In this document: piece after piece, positions 23,400-35,300 of the stretch
Position numbering within the stretch: position 1 is the stretch's first letter
Layout: each line of letters opens with the position of its first letter
Assembly: GCA_015039365.1 (NCBI GenBank)
Contig: WION01000057.1
Location: forward strand, 124,001 to 188,000
DNA from: Amanita rubescens
Lineage: Eukaryota > Basidiomycota > Agaricomycetes > Agaricales > Amanitaceae
Length of the DNA: 64,000 nt
Direction of reading: 5' to 3'
Program-made: the position numbers and the translations under genes
The notes under the pieces: model-generated
The model's database searches: none
Told to the model about the DNA's origin: nothing
What the model saw: the letters and a program-made list of their open reading frames with translations, nothing else

Positions 23400-24429
23400 T
23401 AGTGTTTTAAAGTCCGGTCTGGTCTGGTCTTTATTGCCTTTTTAGGAAAGACCGAGACTGGACCAGTCCCAGGGTGTCCCTGATATCAAAAAGACCAGAA
23501 CCGGACCGCTTAAGACCGCTAGACCGGTCTAAATTCAGAAAAAAGACCAGTTAGGACTGGTGTGGACCAGGACCGGTCTAGACCAGTCCTTACATTGTTT
23601 TCCATGTCCCTATGGCTCCCATACAATTAATTGCAATGTTGAAATTGATGTAAAACTACAAAAGACAACATAAATATCAATATAATAGTATAAGCCATGC
23701 CATCACATGTGAAACCCAGTGTTGCTAACCCTCACCCTCTCATATATCACACCCAACTGCACTCCAGGTAAGTCAGGAGAGTGCCAAACATTGCCAAAGA
23801 GATCACCAAAGAGATCACCAAAGAGAGAATGAAACCCATTGTTGCTGACCCTCACCCTCCCACTGATAAACTATACTCCATTGGACCAACTGCACCCTCT
23901 CACACTCCCTCTCACACCCACCTGCACTCTAGGGAAGCCACATGAACCATTTTTGACAATACTAGGAGAGTGCCAAACATAGCCAAAGAGAGTGCCAAAG
24001 AGAGTGCCAAAGAGAGTCCCAAGATCATACTACCTCAAATGTTAGCCATTTCCTATAGCTGATGGGTCAAAAAATAACTTGGATGTACTAGAACATAGTT
24101 GGATTAACCATGTTCAGAATTTCTTACTTGGAGTGTTGCAACAACAATATTCACAAATTATATATAGCTTCAAACAAAAGTTACCATTGTAAGCTCAGAT
24201 CTCAACTGTTTTGGACGTTTGAGTGCTCAAAAAAAGCTAAACTATGAGCGGTCTAGACCGGTCTGGACTGGTCTTTTGTGGTTTTTTTGATTTTAAAATT
24301 TTAAAAAGACTGGAACCGGACTGCCCTTGGACCTGCCAAGACCTGAGACCGCAGTCCGGTCCAAATTGGTCCAGGTCCGGTCTGGTTCTGGTCTTTTTCG
24401 GTCCTGCAGGACTGGAAATAGAAACACTA
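23400..24429. mobile_element. hAT-type non-autonomous element, 1,030 bp
   Basis: Left end TAGTGTTTTAAAGTCCGGTC, right end complement TAGTGTTTCTATTTCCAGTCC. A perfect 8-bp target duplication CTCCCATT lies at 23392-23399 and 24430-24437. Eight-base duplications and the AGTGTT end are hAT hallmarks. Subterminal 200-bp regions on both sides are filled with GGTCTGGTCC / GACCGGTCTAGACC variants. The interior has GAGTGCCAAAGA and GATCACCAAAGA microsatellite runs (about 23790-23830 and 23985-24015). No coding capacity. Confidence 0.9.
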
Positions 24430-25712
24430 CTCCCATTTAACTGGGCATGTTTACTAAATTGTAGACAATTGTTGAGAGGTGGAAGTTGACAATTAGTAAT
24501 TACCATGTCAGCCACCATTAAAGAGGAGTCACTGATCTGTTTATGGTATGGACTCCCAAATTATGCACACTTGATTGGTTGGACAGGTCCACTTATTTTT
24601 CTACTTACTCATTTTACTATATGTATCCCGGGTTGACTAATTCAGTATGTCATTGTTCTCTTGATTATGGAGTTACATATGTGAGTTTACTTTGCCACAT
24701 GCTTTTAGTGTGGATGTTTAGTAGGCTGGTTGTCATTATGCTGCTAACAAATACTCACCACCATGCGATCACCAGATAACCAACATAACCAACAACTCAT
24801 CTCTGCTCCCAGTTCTGAGTCTTCCCCTAGTTGAAACTTGACTTCAATACATACATAGTAGCCACAAATCCTCATAACCTCAACTTCCTTCTCACTTCAT
24901 GACCTCTGACAACTCTCTCTGCAATGTCATAGGTGATTGATGGCCACAGTGTGGAAATTGATCATGACACAACCACTGGATCTGAGTCATACTAAGTGGC
25001 AGTCTCTGCACTGCAACTGCACAGAGCCCACTTTTGGCATGCAGGCAGAGTTGATCATGTTGGCCTTGACCTATAGGTGACTACATCCACTACTGTTGAC
25101 CTCTGAAGCAATTACTCACTGTTGAACAAGTCACTGCAAGTGATTGACTTCTGCTAACCATTGAACCATCAGCAAAACCAACTTCCTACAACAGACCAAA
25201 CTACACTGACAGTATCACATCACCAGAAATCCTTGACTGAATTGTGTTGCATTGTGGCTTTTCAGGTGGTCATGGCACATGGAATGGTGATGGTGACATA
25301 ATTCTTGCATGTTGTTGATGAAATGAGTTTTGGCATTTTTAATTATTTTTACTTGTCAATTCTCTCAGACTTGTGTGAAAAAAGTATTTTGCAAATATCT
25401 CAAGTTTGGCTTTATTTGGTCCCTAAATTCCTACATGCCCTAGATCACATGATTTTTCTGCATTTTTAAAGTATTTTTGAGATTTGATTGCAAGCATAAA
25501 TAACACCAAACAATACCAAACAACCATCCACAGCCCCTCCAAACTCATACCTTCAAAAAATGCTGTCAAATGATGCCCATATTGTTTATTTTTTGCAAAC
25601 AAACATAAACAAATGCAAATATCTACTTTGGGAACATTTTTTTGCATTTTTCAAAATCTTATCAGATTGTTATCAGAATCCTATCATACTGGGGGGGGAG
25701 TGTAAAGTACTG
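24430..25712 (+). mobile_element. MULE-like element, right portion
   Basis: Ends GGGGGGGGAGTGTAAAGTACTG, an inverted copy of the TIR core. The region just inside (25380-25640) repeats the 'TTTTGCAAATATCTCAAGTTTGGC ... GATCACATGATTTTTCTGCATTTTT' block in shorter form. The same block occurs in the elements at 34155, 42669 and 48715. It is a shared interior module of this element group. Confidence 0.7.
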
Positions 25713-25876
25713 GGAGGTGGGGTTGGCGACAGGAGTGGTTGTCCTTCCATATTTTGTAGAACTGTTTTGACGAAGGGGGAGGATATCGGTTGGCGTTGTC
25801 TTTCTGGGTTTTATCATGGGGATCCAGTGAGATCTTTCCATGTAGATCTAATTCTTCCATAGCTTCCGTTATATCT

Positions 25877-26355
25877 TGTGATAAATTATGTAATATTAAT
25901 AAGCAGTCTAGAAGTAATCTAGAAGTAGACTAGATTACTATGACATCATAGATAGCCTAGACCACTCTAGTCTTCACTAGAAGGTACTAGAAAGACTATC
26001 TATAGTACACTTGCATCATCTTGACTGCGGATGATGCTATTGCACAGCAATCACATATTATTCTCACAATACGTCAAACTCTATAATATCTGTCACTGGA
26101 TATAGTTACATTGCTTACAATCCTGTGCTATGACATCATATATGATGCGCATTACTGTGCATCATCGTCATACTACACACCTTATCCTCCAATAGGATAA
26201 GCTCCTTAGATAGTGTAGTTTACATATGTTTGTACATAGCTAGTATATAAGGAGGGACATTTCAACATCTCTCCATATCCCAATCTACTATCTTCTCTCT
26301 ATAGTTGAGCCTCTAGCTCCTATAAGATCTCTTACACTCGTACTTCCTTACCGCA
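25877..26355 (+). mobile_element. Ty1/copia LTR (5' LTR of a plus-strand element)
   Basis: Begins TGTGATAAATTATG and contains CTTATCCTCCAATAGGATAAG and TATAGTTGAGCCTCTAGCTCC. The last motif has a clear counterpart (TATAGTTGAGCCTCAGCTCC) in the minus-strand copia LTR at 45869-46520. The 3' boundary is approximate (CTTCCTTACCGCA by alignment with that LTR). It contains several short hairpins such as GTAATCTA-loop-TAGATTAC. Probable TATA box at about 26245-26252 (TAGTATATAAGG). Confidence 0.65.
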
Positions 26356-27431
26356 TGAGTATTCCTACCACTCACTCAGTCCCCTTCCCTCGCTGCTGCC
26401 TAGGACCACCGACGACGGTGCTTGGAGCTTAGCCGTTCCTTCACTTAGTCCGTGACCACCTAGTTATCCTTTCTTCAGGTTATGGGCCCCGCTCGCTATT
26501 GATGCCAATGCTCAAGCTCAAGTATAGCTTATTGTGTAAGTATGGTAGGCGGAGCGACCATGACTCCATTTGCATGCCAATGATGACTTGATTACATGTG
26601 GTGCTAATGATCCTATTAAAATGACAGGACTCCAGTCGTTTGCCCAATATAACCCAGGGCTAAGGGTTGTCTCTGTCTAAGAGATATGGGGAGACCCTAT
26701 CTAATATCTCGGCTTCCTAGCCATTACATAGGTGCGGTCCTCCTGGGTCCTGCAAAACTAAAATCCCTTGGTACGGTGTTCCAAGTATGGAACCTTTTTC
26801 CATGTTTAAAGTAATAAGCGTGGTGCCACACATGGTATTCCACTAGGGCCATGTGCATTGCTGGGCAAAATTTAATCCTTGCTATACCATTATTGGGGTT
26901 TTCGTCCCCACGCATTATAATACTGTATATAAAAACTTCTGTATAAGGCTCGTGCTGAGGTCCCATTGTGGACCGTACACGCAGAGTATCGAGGATGCGC
27001 CCTTAGGGACTCCTCTAGTCGGATTGATAATTATTATCAATCTAAGTTTGGGCTCTATCGTAACCCGATAATCCCGATTATATACACTATTATTAGTATA
27101 GCAACCAGTTCTCGTACCGTTCTTTACCATGATATGGTCCATGTTGGTCATAAAAAGACCACTTGCATGGACTTATGTCATCAGTAATAACAGAGAACCA
27201 CCATAAGACACCGCATGTGAGACCTCAAGTCTACATACACCCGATAAAGCTATACAAACAAGATTGTTGGTACCTTATCGAATGGACCATAGACTACGGT
27301 CTATGGCTATGGTCTCAAGGACCATAGGTCTATAACTTAGTCAAACAGTGGACTTGCCTTTACTTGTCTTCAGACATGGAAGTCAACCGTTGACTGATGA
27401 CTCCTATTGATAGAAATCTCAAAATAACAAA
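26356..27431 (+). other. Long untranslated leader of the copia element
   Basis: About 1.1 kb between the LTR and the first open frame. No frame longer than about 80 codons; many short upstream ATGs. Contains short inverted repeats (for example CATAGACTACGGTCTATG near 27290-27306). No primer-binding site I can name with confidence. It may hold regulatory RNA structure, or be remnant coding sequence. Confidence 0.35.
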
Positions 27432-28135
27432 ATGGCTTTTTCAAACTCTTTCTCATCTCTTTCTTTTGCCCAATTCCTCCATGAAAAGGAATTGGAAGCT
27501 ATGGCTGATCATATTCAGATTGCGCTTGCAATCTGGATAGGCCTGATCCTTGGGCCACTCAAGTCTTCTCTGGAGACTGGATTGCATCGGATGTCATTGA
27601 CGAGAACAAGTGTTTCCTATTCCATACAGGAAGAAGGAACGCTTCGACATCCATGAACGACTGGATCATGGACAACAAGCATAAAGAGATGCTTAGAGAG
27701 AAACATCCCATACGGATATGGGATGATGTCACACTCTCAGGAACATGGGTTCATCGCCGCATATTCCCGAATGGTGACATGGAGGAAAGCTTTGACCAAG
27801 GATGGACTTGGAAGCAATGGACCCCCATAAACATTAATCCATGGCATGCCACATACCTGTGGATCGTCCCCATTGAAAATCATTGGAGACGAAACATGGA
27901 GAAGTTGGCACGTCCACATGTGCCATGGGCCCATTCTTCCAAGGCTACCAAAAGTAGCCCATCTTCGTACAAACCTGGTACGGAACCCCTTCATCCCAAT
28001 TTTACAAAGGGAAAACCTTGGGAAAAGCATACTTCTGAACATGGGAAGATACCCAAAAAGTCATACAAGGACAAATCCTTGGAGACTACACAGGTAAAGA
28101 TATTGGATTATATTCTTAGAGCTTTTTGTGAATAA
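27432..28135 (+). pseudogene. Copia leader ORF A (unknown protein), frameshifted
   Basis: Frame one from 27432 reads MAFSNSFSSLSFAQFLHEKE. A second frame, open from about 27510, reads CACNLDRPDPWATQVFSGDW and later LFHTGRRNASTSMNDWIMDN, MEESFDQGWTWKQWTPININ, then a basic tail ending at 28135. Trp-rich and basic, with no retroviral motif I recognise. The frames join if a single frameshift near 27510-27540 is assumed. It precedes gag in a copia element, where no such ORF is expected; could be a captured or accessory gene. Confidence 0.4.
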
Positions 28136-28460
28136 AAAACTCTAAAGGTCCCAGATTCTATCGTCTTGAACAATGGAATTGTCATGAAGAGACTACCCAA
28201 TCAAAAGGGTCATAATGTCTCTTTCGGACTCAATCCAAATAAACGTCGATAAATGTTTATAGGATTCTTTATGCCAATTTCTTTACATGTCTTTCCTCTT
28301 ATGTATATGATTATGTAGAATTTTCATATATTTTCCTTCCCATAAGTAAGAAAAGCCATATTCGATATAAGAGAAACTTCTATCAATAAGGGAATCACAT
28401 GGGTCCTATCATCTTCACAATTCGACGGACATAAGGCTGACACTCTTTATTCCAGAAATC

Positions 28461-31065
28461 ATGTCCAATTTCAAATATGATAGCGATGACCATCCCTGGG
28501 ATTGGGGAATGGTTTGTGGCTGTTGTGCCACACGAACTGAGCACGAAACACTCATTACCATTCAGAAGTCTGTCTCTTGGATGTATGACATCCAAGAATT
28601 AAAAACAACTTCTGAGAGACTTGCGCAGAGACTCCTGCGCATGGCCCCCATCAAGAAAGGGCCGAAGTACTCCTGGATGGTAAATGGGAAAAGGATGAAT
28701 TTCACTCTTGAGCAACTGCTCAAGATGAAAAACATGACCTTTCGGGCCAAGCCCTGGCCCAGGTACCATGCACTGAAACATGTGCACATAAAGTCTCTTG
28801 GCCGTTGAAACAACGAAATGGAGGTTGTGTTGGGTGCAACCTCCGAGGCTCGGTGTTTGCCGAGCGAGTTCGGCAGCACCGAAAGGTGCTTGCCCAACTT
28901 CGGTCGCACTCTTGGGGCTCAGGAACTTAGATGCGAAGTGAGGGGAAAGTAAACTGTATAAAACTAACTACGACAGGGTATATAAACTACATGCCTTGTG
29001 TGCTACGTGTGTAATACGGTCTGAAACATATCTGATACCAAGTCTCGGAGCTCCAATCCGAGGTTCCGAGTCTTGGAAGCTTGAGCGAGGGTTTTGGCGA
29101 GGTTTGAGTGTTGATTCCAACGTACCTGGAATCGGTACATTACACCCGCTGGGAACTTTTTGAATGTTGACGTCCTCGTCAACCTCTGTTGTGTTGGTGG
29201 TGAACGAGTTGGGATGTTGGAAGCGAGGGAGGGATGTCGGTAGAGCAGCAGAGGTCGGTGGCAGCGTAGACGAAAGTGTCAGTGGGGTCCAAGCATGTGT
29301 AGGTAGTCGATGATTCAAATGAGGAGTCAGCAGTGTCAGTAGGGCTCGGTGATCATCAGTGGTCTCGGAATTGTCGGTGGTGGTCAGTGCGATGCGGATG
29401 CTGTCAGAGTGTAGGGGAGGGGCATGTCAAGGGTGCGGGGTAGCAGATGGCGTGGTCACGGTGTTCATCGTCGGCAGTAGAAAGTAAAATTGAGTGTGGG
29501 TGCGCATCCCACATTTCCAGCCACCCCTGCTCGGTGAGGGGTGTACCTTGCGCTCCAGTAAATCAATCGGCAGCTTCGGCGGTGCTATGTGTGCATAAAA
29601 GGGTCCTAAGGTGAGCCTGCATCTGTGCGTACTGTTATCCGTGTCCAAGTTCTGTCCAACGTCCCCCACACTCCAAATAATAGTCTTCGGGTCGAGGGGT
29701 TCTGTGCAGAGGCGATGCCGGTGGTGATGAGAGGTGATGTCGAGGGTCCGGTGAGCTTGGAAGTTGGCCGTTTGAACGAATATGGCTACGCCATATGCCT
29801 ATCCTGGGGAGAAAAGAAAAAAAACGGAAAAAAAAAAGAAATTCAACTTGCGTTCGTAGGCGAGATGGCACTGGAGCATATGGGGTGCTGACAGTGTCCG
29901 AGATGCATGGGACGTGGCAGTGGAAGGCTGTGGCGAGTGCGAGGAGTGAAAGGAAGGGAGGCATGGTCTACACGTGTTGGCAAAGTGGATAAGGTGGTGT
30001 GATAAGGAAGGGTTGGGTTGGGGCAGAAGTGAACGGGTGTAGAGCATGGCCATTCAGGGTGTGGATGGCATGAGCTGCGGCTGGTACACAAGGATAGACA
30101 TGCTGCTCGTTGGTGGCTGTGGGATAGGCTGTGGCAGGAGCTGATGGGATCCGATGGCTGTAGGTGTCAAGCAGCATGGTGCGACGCAGAAGTGGTGCAC
30201 GAGGCAGGTGCGTGCTGCAAGGCAGTGCATGTGGATGGGGTGCGATAGCGACTGATGGCGCTCGATGGGCTCCGATAAGGGTGTGGCATGCTGTAGATGT
30301 TGTATAGCAGGGTGCAAAGCCAGGAACGAAATGTCGGCTGGCGGATCAGAGTTGCTGAGGCAGATAGCAGCTGACGATGGCGCTGTACAGGTCTCGGCGT
30401 CTGGGGTGCAGAAATGGTGCGTTTGGCAGTAACCAGGAGACGTATCCGAGCAGGAATGAGCAGATGGGGCCATCCAAATAGAATGAAAGCCTCCGGGGCT
30501 GTGCGCAAGTGAAAGCGAGTGTGAATGAGCGTGAGTGCAACCCGAATTGGACCGAGCGGTGGGCTCCAGTTGAAACAACGAAACGGAGGTTGCGTTGGGT
30601 GCAACCTCTGAGGCTCGGTGTTTGCTGAGCAAGTTTGGCAGCACCGAAAGGTGCTTGCCCAACTTTGGTTGCACTCTCGGGGCTCAGGAACTTAGATGCG
30701 AAGTGAGGGGAAAGTAAACTGTATAAAACTAACTACGACAGGGTATATAAACTACATGCCTTGTGTGCTATGTGCGTAATATGGTCTGAAACATATCTGA
30801 TACCGAGTCTCGGAGCTCCAATCCAAGGTTCTGAGTCTCAGAAGCTTGAGCAAGGGTTTTGGCGAGGTTTGAGTGTCGATTCCAATGTACCCGGAATCGG
30901 TACGTTACACCATAATCTTAAGGCCAAAAGATATCTCGATCATCATGTCGGGAAATCTAACCATAAAAGGAAGCGACAAGAACTCCACCACTGGGAACCT
31001 GCCTGTGTGCGGATTCCTGTAGACATTAAATTAGAGTCAGAAGATCTACATTATCTTCTGTACTA
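28461..31065 (+). pseudogene. Copia leader ORF B (unknown protein), split by a LARD
   Basis: 28461-28805 encodes MSNFKYDSDDHPWDWGMVCG, a CxxC (CGCC) near residue 19-22, then WMYDIQELKTTSERLAQRLL and PKYSWMVNGKRMNFTLEQLL. After the insert, 30910-31065 continues in frame with LKAKRYLDHHVGKSNHKRKR, a basic stretch, and ends ESEDLHYLLY. Removing the LARD plus one 4-bp duplication gives SLGRNLKAKRYL. About 165 aa once joined. I do not recognise the family. With ORF A it lies between a copia LTR and the gag start at 31255. Confidence 0.5.
28806..30909 (-). mobile_element. Non-coding LTR element (LARD), TGTAACG family, minus strand
   Basis: LTRs at 28806-29144 and 30571-30909, both 339 bp, reading on the minus strand TGTAACG/TGTAATG ... 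GTTGTTTCA. Flanks CCGT (28802-28805) and CCAT (30910-30913) fit a 4-bp duplication with one C-to-T type change. The primer-binding site on the minus strand is TGGAGCCCACCGCTCGG, one base after the LTR. The interior (1.4 kb) has overlapping open frames in several phases of low-complexity His/Pro/Ser composition but no gag or pol motif. Confidence 0.88.
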
Positions 31066-31254
31066 ATTACATCTCTCCTTATGCTATCTATTTACGAATT
31101 ATGTTATGCTATACATCTCGATATGTAAAAAGCATGGATAATTAATTACATCACTGGACATGATGGAATAAGCATCATGGGAATATTGTCTTAACAATTA
31201 CCCAAATATATGCTGACCTAAGTTGCTCTTTCAGGAATTTACTTTAAATAAGAA

Positions 31255-31469
31255 AATGTCCAACTCGAAATCTGATTCAATTTCAATCTCCTCCGCAGTT
31301 GTTGTCTTTGACAGTACCAACTGGATCATGTTTGAAAGAACTATGATTGCTTACTTGAGAATCAATGGCATTGGAAACACTGAAAGATAATTATAATGAA
31401 TATTATAAAGATGATAATGAAGTCATTGGTTATCTCACCCTACAATTAGTTCCAAGCTTGCAGCATATT
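31255..31469 (+). pseudogene. Ty1/copia gag start, truncated
   Basis: MSNSKSDSISISSAVVVFDS followed by NWIMFERTMIAYLRINGIGN is the usual start of copia gag (x-NW-x-x-F/W-x-x-x-M-x-AYL). A stop appears at about 31388, and a second frame reads DDNEVIGYLTLQLVPSLQHI, matching the next gag segment. The hAT end at 31470 cuts it off. This supports the view that 25877-31469 is the 5' half of one copia element. Confidence 0.6.
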
Positions 31470-31864
31470 TAGAGATCTGCATGGGTAAACCCGCAGGTGT
31501 GGGCAGGCCGACCCACACCCGCACCCGTGGCCGGGTTATACCCGCCAAGGCACGGGTACACCCTCTCAGCGGGTCAGCTTTTACGGGTTACGGGTATAAA
31601 CCCGTGACAGGTTAACCCTCTATTCTTGGCACATAGTAGCTACTAGTAGTTGGTAACGACTCTAAATATCATCCCACCCCTCTGGCATGACTTCAGTTTG
31701 TTGAATGTCCTGCATGGCAGCCACAGCCTTGAGATTGTCATTCTTGATCATCCCTAACAAGCTCCAGTCTCCGAGGCACAGGATAGCACGTGCAGTCTGA
31801 GCTGCCAAACGGTTTCGAGTGTGGGATATAAGATTACGGCCACGGCTGAAAAGTCGCTCAACAT

Positions 31865-32261
31865 TGTAACGAGCCGATTCCGGCTACGTTGGAACCGATC
31901 TCTGAAACCTTCCGAAGCTCCCCGAAGCACTCCGAGCCTATGCTTGATCCCGGAGGATGATCGTTTGTGTTCGGATGCATGCACAGGCCTCGGACTTGGT
32001 GCAGGATTCATCACATGGTCACCTCGTGCCTCCGTAGTATATATACCATTGTGTATGTAGTTGTAGTTAGCAAATTATCACCCCATCTGCGTTCCGAGTT
32101 CGATTCCTTCCGTTCCCTTCATTCCTCGGTGCTTTGGACACCTTCCACTCGTTCACCTTCATCTTCGGCACCCTCTCTGCACCCGAGACTCCCTTCGGAC
32201 TGACCTCCGTAGTCCCTTTGGCTGAACGCACTTCCGCATCGGCCTTCTTCTGATCGTTTCA
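31865..32261 (+). mobile_element. Solo LTR, TGTAACG family, 397 bp
   Basis: TGTAACGAGCCGATTCCGGC ... GATCGTTTCA, flanked by ACAT (31861-31864) and ACGT (32262-32265). The hAT reading frame across the site (VDVERLF) shows the original target was ACGT, so the left copy has a CG-to-CA change. Contains a TATA-like GTATATATAC near 32036-32045. It is a diverged relative of the LTRs at 32335 and 59690. Confidence 0.85.
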
Positions 32262-32334
32262 ACGTCAACGGACATAGCTATTCAATTCATTTATTAAAGT
32301 GGTTGTATAGAATAAGTCAATTTGAACTTACCGG

Positions 32335-35300
32335 TGTAACGTGCCGATACTGGCTACGTTGTACTCAGTGCTCAAACCCGACACATGGCGGCTCCGACCT
32401 CCGACACTGCGGACCCCGAAACCCGATGTCGGATGCATCGGATCGTCGGACACATGTAGTACATGAGGTAGACATTATATAAATGTGTCATAGTTTAGTT
32501 TTTTATACATCTTCCCTTTAGACCACTTCATTGCAATCGTCCAACAGTGCGGCCGAGGTTGGGTGCGACTGCCCCATCCACCGAACTCATTCGGCACACG
32601 CCGAAACACTCGGGGGTTGTGCGCAACACAGCCTCATTTGAGTTGTTACAACTGGAGCCCACCGCTCGGTCCAGCCTTTGGCCGCACTCAAGAAACCCTC
32701 GTTTTTCATTCACAAACAGCCCCGGAGGCGCTCATTCTTTCTGGACGGCCCCATCAGCTCATTCCCGCTCCCATACATCTGCTAGTTACCGCCAAACACG
32801 CCGCATCTGCACTACAGCCCTCCGACATACACAGCACCGCTGCTATCTGCCATCCACCACATCAGCTCTGATCTGCCCGCCTACGCATCATTCCTGGCTC
32901 CGCACCCCGCCACTCGATGCCTACAGTCATCCGCAGCCCTATCGGATCCCATCGAGCACCATCTGCATGCACTGCCTCGCGCCACGTGTCCGCCTCGTGC
33001 ACCATGGCCTGCTTTTACATCCTACCCCGTTGCTCGATGTTTACAGCCTACCAGATCCCGCCTGGCGACGTCTACAGCTTACTGCACCCTTACTGGATCG
33101 CATCAGAAACCATCGGGAGCCCGCCAAGCCAGCCACACGACGTCTGCACCCTGCCACAGCCTTATCAGACGCTATTGGTCACCATCGCACCCAATCCGCA
33201 TGCACCGCCTTGTAGCACGCACCTGCATGCACATATCGGACTCCATCGGACCCCAGCTTGTATCCCAGCTCTTCGACACTTGCACAGCGCCGCTATCTGT
33301 CTCAGCAGCCCCAAATTGCTGGCCTACGATCCATCCAAGCCCACTGAGCCCACCACACGACGTCCACAGCCTATTGCAGCCTTATTGGGACTTATCGGAG
33401 CCCATCGACTGCTATCGCGCGCCCTATTCCTCAGCTGCCGACTTGTAGCATACCTCATGTTCAGGCCTCATGTATCAGACACTCCCGGAGCACAGCCGCC
33501 AGTCATTTCACGCCAACCCGACCCTTCGTCGTCGGATCGCATTCCCTACCTCACCGACATGTGTAGACCACACTCCTGCACCTTCCCTTCACCTCTCGCA
33601 CTCGCCTAGCCATCCGCCACCGCGTTCGGACACTGCCAACACCTCAGCACACGCTACCGCCATTCCTCCGACGCATGCGAGTCAAGATCTTTTTTTTTCA
33701 GCCTTTTTTTTCTTTTCTACCCAGGATCGGGATACGGCGCAGCCGTATTCGTTCAAATGGCTACATTTCATGCTCAATCGGACCCTCAACACATGTCTCA
33801 TCGCCATCAGCAATATCTCCGCACAGAAACCCTCGCCAAGTCAACCTGCAGCGAAATTGGAGTGTGGGGGATGTTGGGACAGACTCGGATAACAGATATC
33901 AGTACGCACAATGCAGGACTCACATTAGGCCCCTTATGACTCGACTAGCACCGCCGATTTTACCGACTTCGCCTCCGCCTTTCTTTAATATTGTATTGCG
34001 CCGACGGCGTCTCAGGAAACAACTTAGCAGCCTCAATGCAAGGGGTCAGTGCTTTTGATTGGATTACTGGGATGACCGCGATTGGGGGAGTTGCGCCCCT
34101 CCTCGCCGACATTTTCTACCGCCTATGATGACCACCGCCGACACGCCATCTGCTCAACACTTTACCCTCCCCCACGTGTCCTTGTGGACTCCTTGTGGAC
34201 TCCCGGACTCCTCAGGACTCCTCAGGACTCCCTGTAGACTCCTGATAAATTGACATAAAATGCCAGGAGTGGACAAGGACTCCTTGTGGACTCCTTGTTC
34301 ACTCCCTGTTCACTCCTCATTGACTGCAAAAAAGCAAAAAATGCCAGGAGTCATCCCACAAGGAGTGGACCAGGAGTCCCTGTGGAGTCCTGCTCACTCC
34401 TGGTTCAAAGCAAAAAAGTAGTAAGTAAAATTGCAAGGACTGGACAGGAGTCCCTGTGGAGTCCTGCTCACTCCCTGCTCACTTGTCATTACTGTAACAA
34501 TGGCAACAGAAATCTGTTGCACTACAATGCTACATAACAGTGAATCTAAATAACAAGTTAGTACAAACCATTTAAAAACATCATCTGTGCCAATCAATAC
34601 CAACACCATCACCACCACTATCATCATCACCATCCACCTGTGGCCCACTTTTTTCCTGCTCTGATTGTTTGTTGATGTAATATGCAGGAACCAGTTAAAA
34701 TTGCTGCTAATCATCCTTTTCAGTATTTGCTCATAACCACCTAGTAAGGCATTCAATGTTCACATGCCTGTGTATTGAAGGCACACATGTAACTGAGTCA
34801 TATCTTCATTGAAACTTAATCCATCAGGATTCCTACTCATTCCCAGCCATTCCTATTGCATCCTATGTAAGTAAGACTGACATCACCAGTACTTTACACT
34901 CATGTGCAATTTCATGCTGCTTTCCAAATTTCAGGTGGGCATGCATGTTGTTTGGCAATGTTTATACTTGCAATAAAATCCTGAAAATTCATATGATCCA
35001 GGTCATATAGGACTTATTGTAAGACCAAATAATGCCAAGTACTTGAAATGTTTGCAAAAGACCTTTTCAGATGTGAGTGTGAGGAAATTGTAAAGTCTGA
35101 AAATAATCTTGAAAATGTCCCATGTGATCAAGGACATGCAAGAATTATGATGCCAAACTAAATAAGCTAAAATGTGAATGCAAAAAGTCTGTTTGTCTTT
35201 TGGTTTTGCCACTCCATGTGTGACCACCTGCAAAGTCAATTTAGGAGGGGTGTCTGGTGATGATCAAGTTTGGTCAGTTTTAGGAAGTTGGGGTTGCTGG

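Noticed and set aside
22338..25712. Calling one complete MULE-like element here
   Set aside because: Both ends have the right TIR, but the 9-mers outside them (ACTTCATCG and GGAGGTGGG) differ, so I listed the two portions separately.
26356..27431. tRNA-like or rRNA genes in the copia leader
   Set aside because: I found no cloverleaf with a proper acceptor stem and T-loop; short inverted repeats alone are not enough.
29635..30674. Overlapping open frames of 100-206 codons on the minus strand inside the LARD
   Set aside because: They lie between two LTRs, overlap in several phases, have low-complexity His/Pro/Ser/Ala composition and no retroviral or other domain. Treated as by-products of G/C-biased sequence.
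32547..33609. Plus-strand frames of 222 and 230 codons in the second LARD
   Set aside because: The first begins inside the LTR and both overlap in different phases with repetitive composition; the sister element at 59690 does not conserve the protein.
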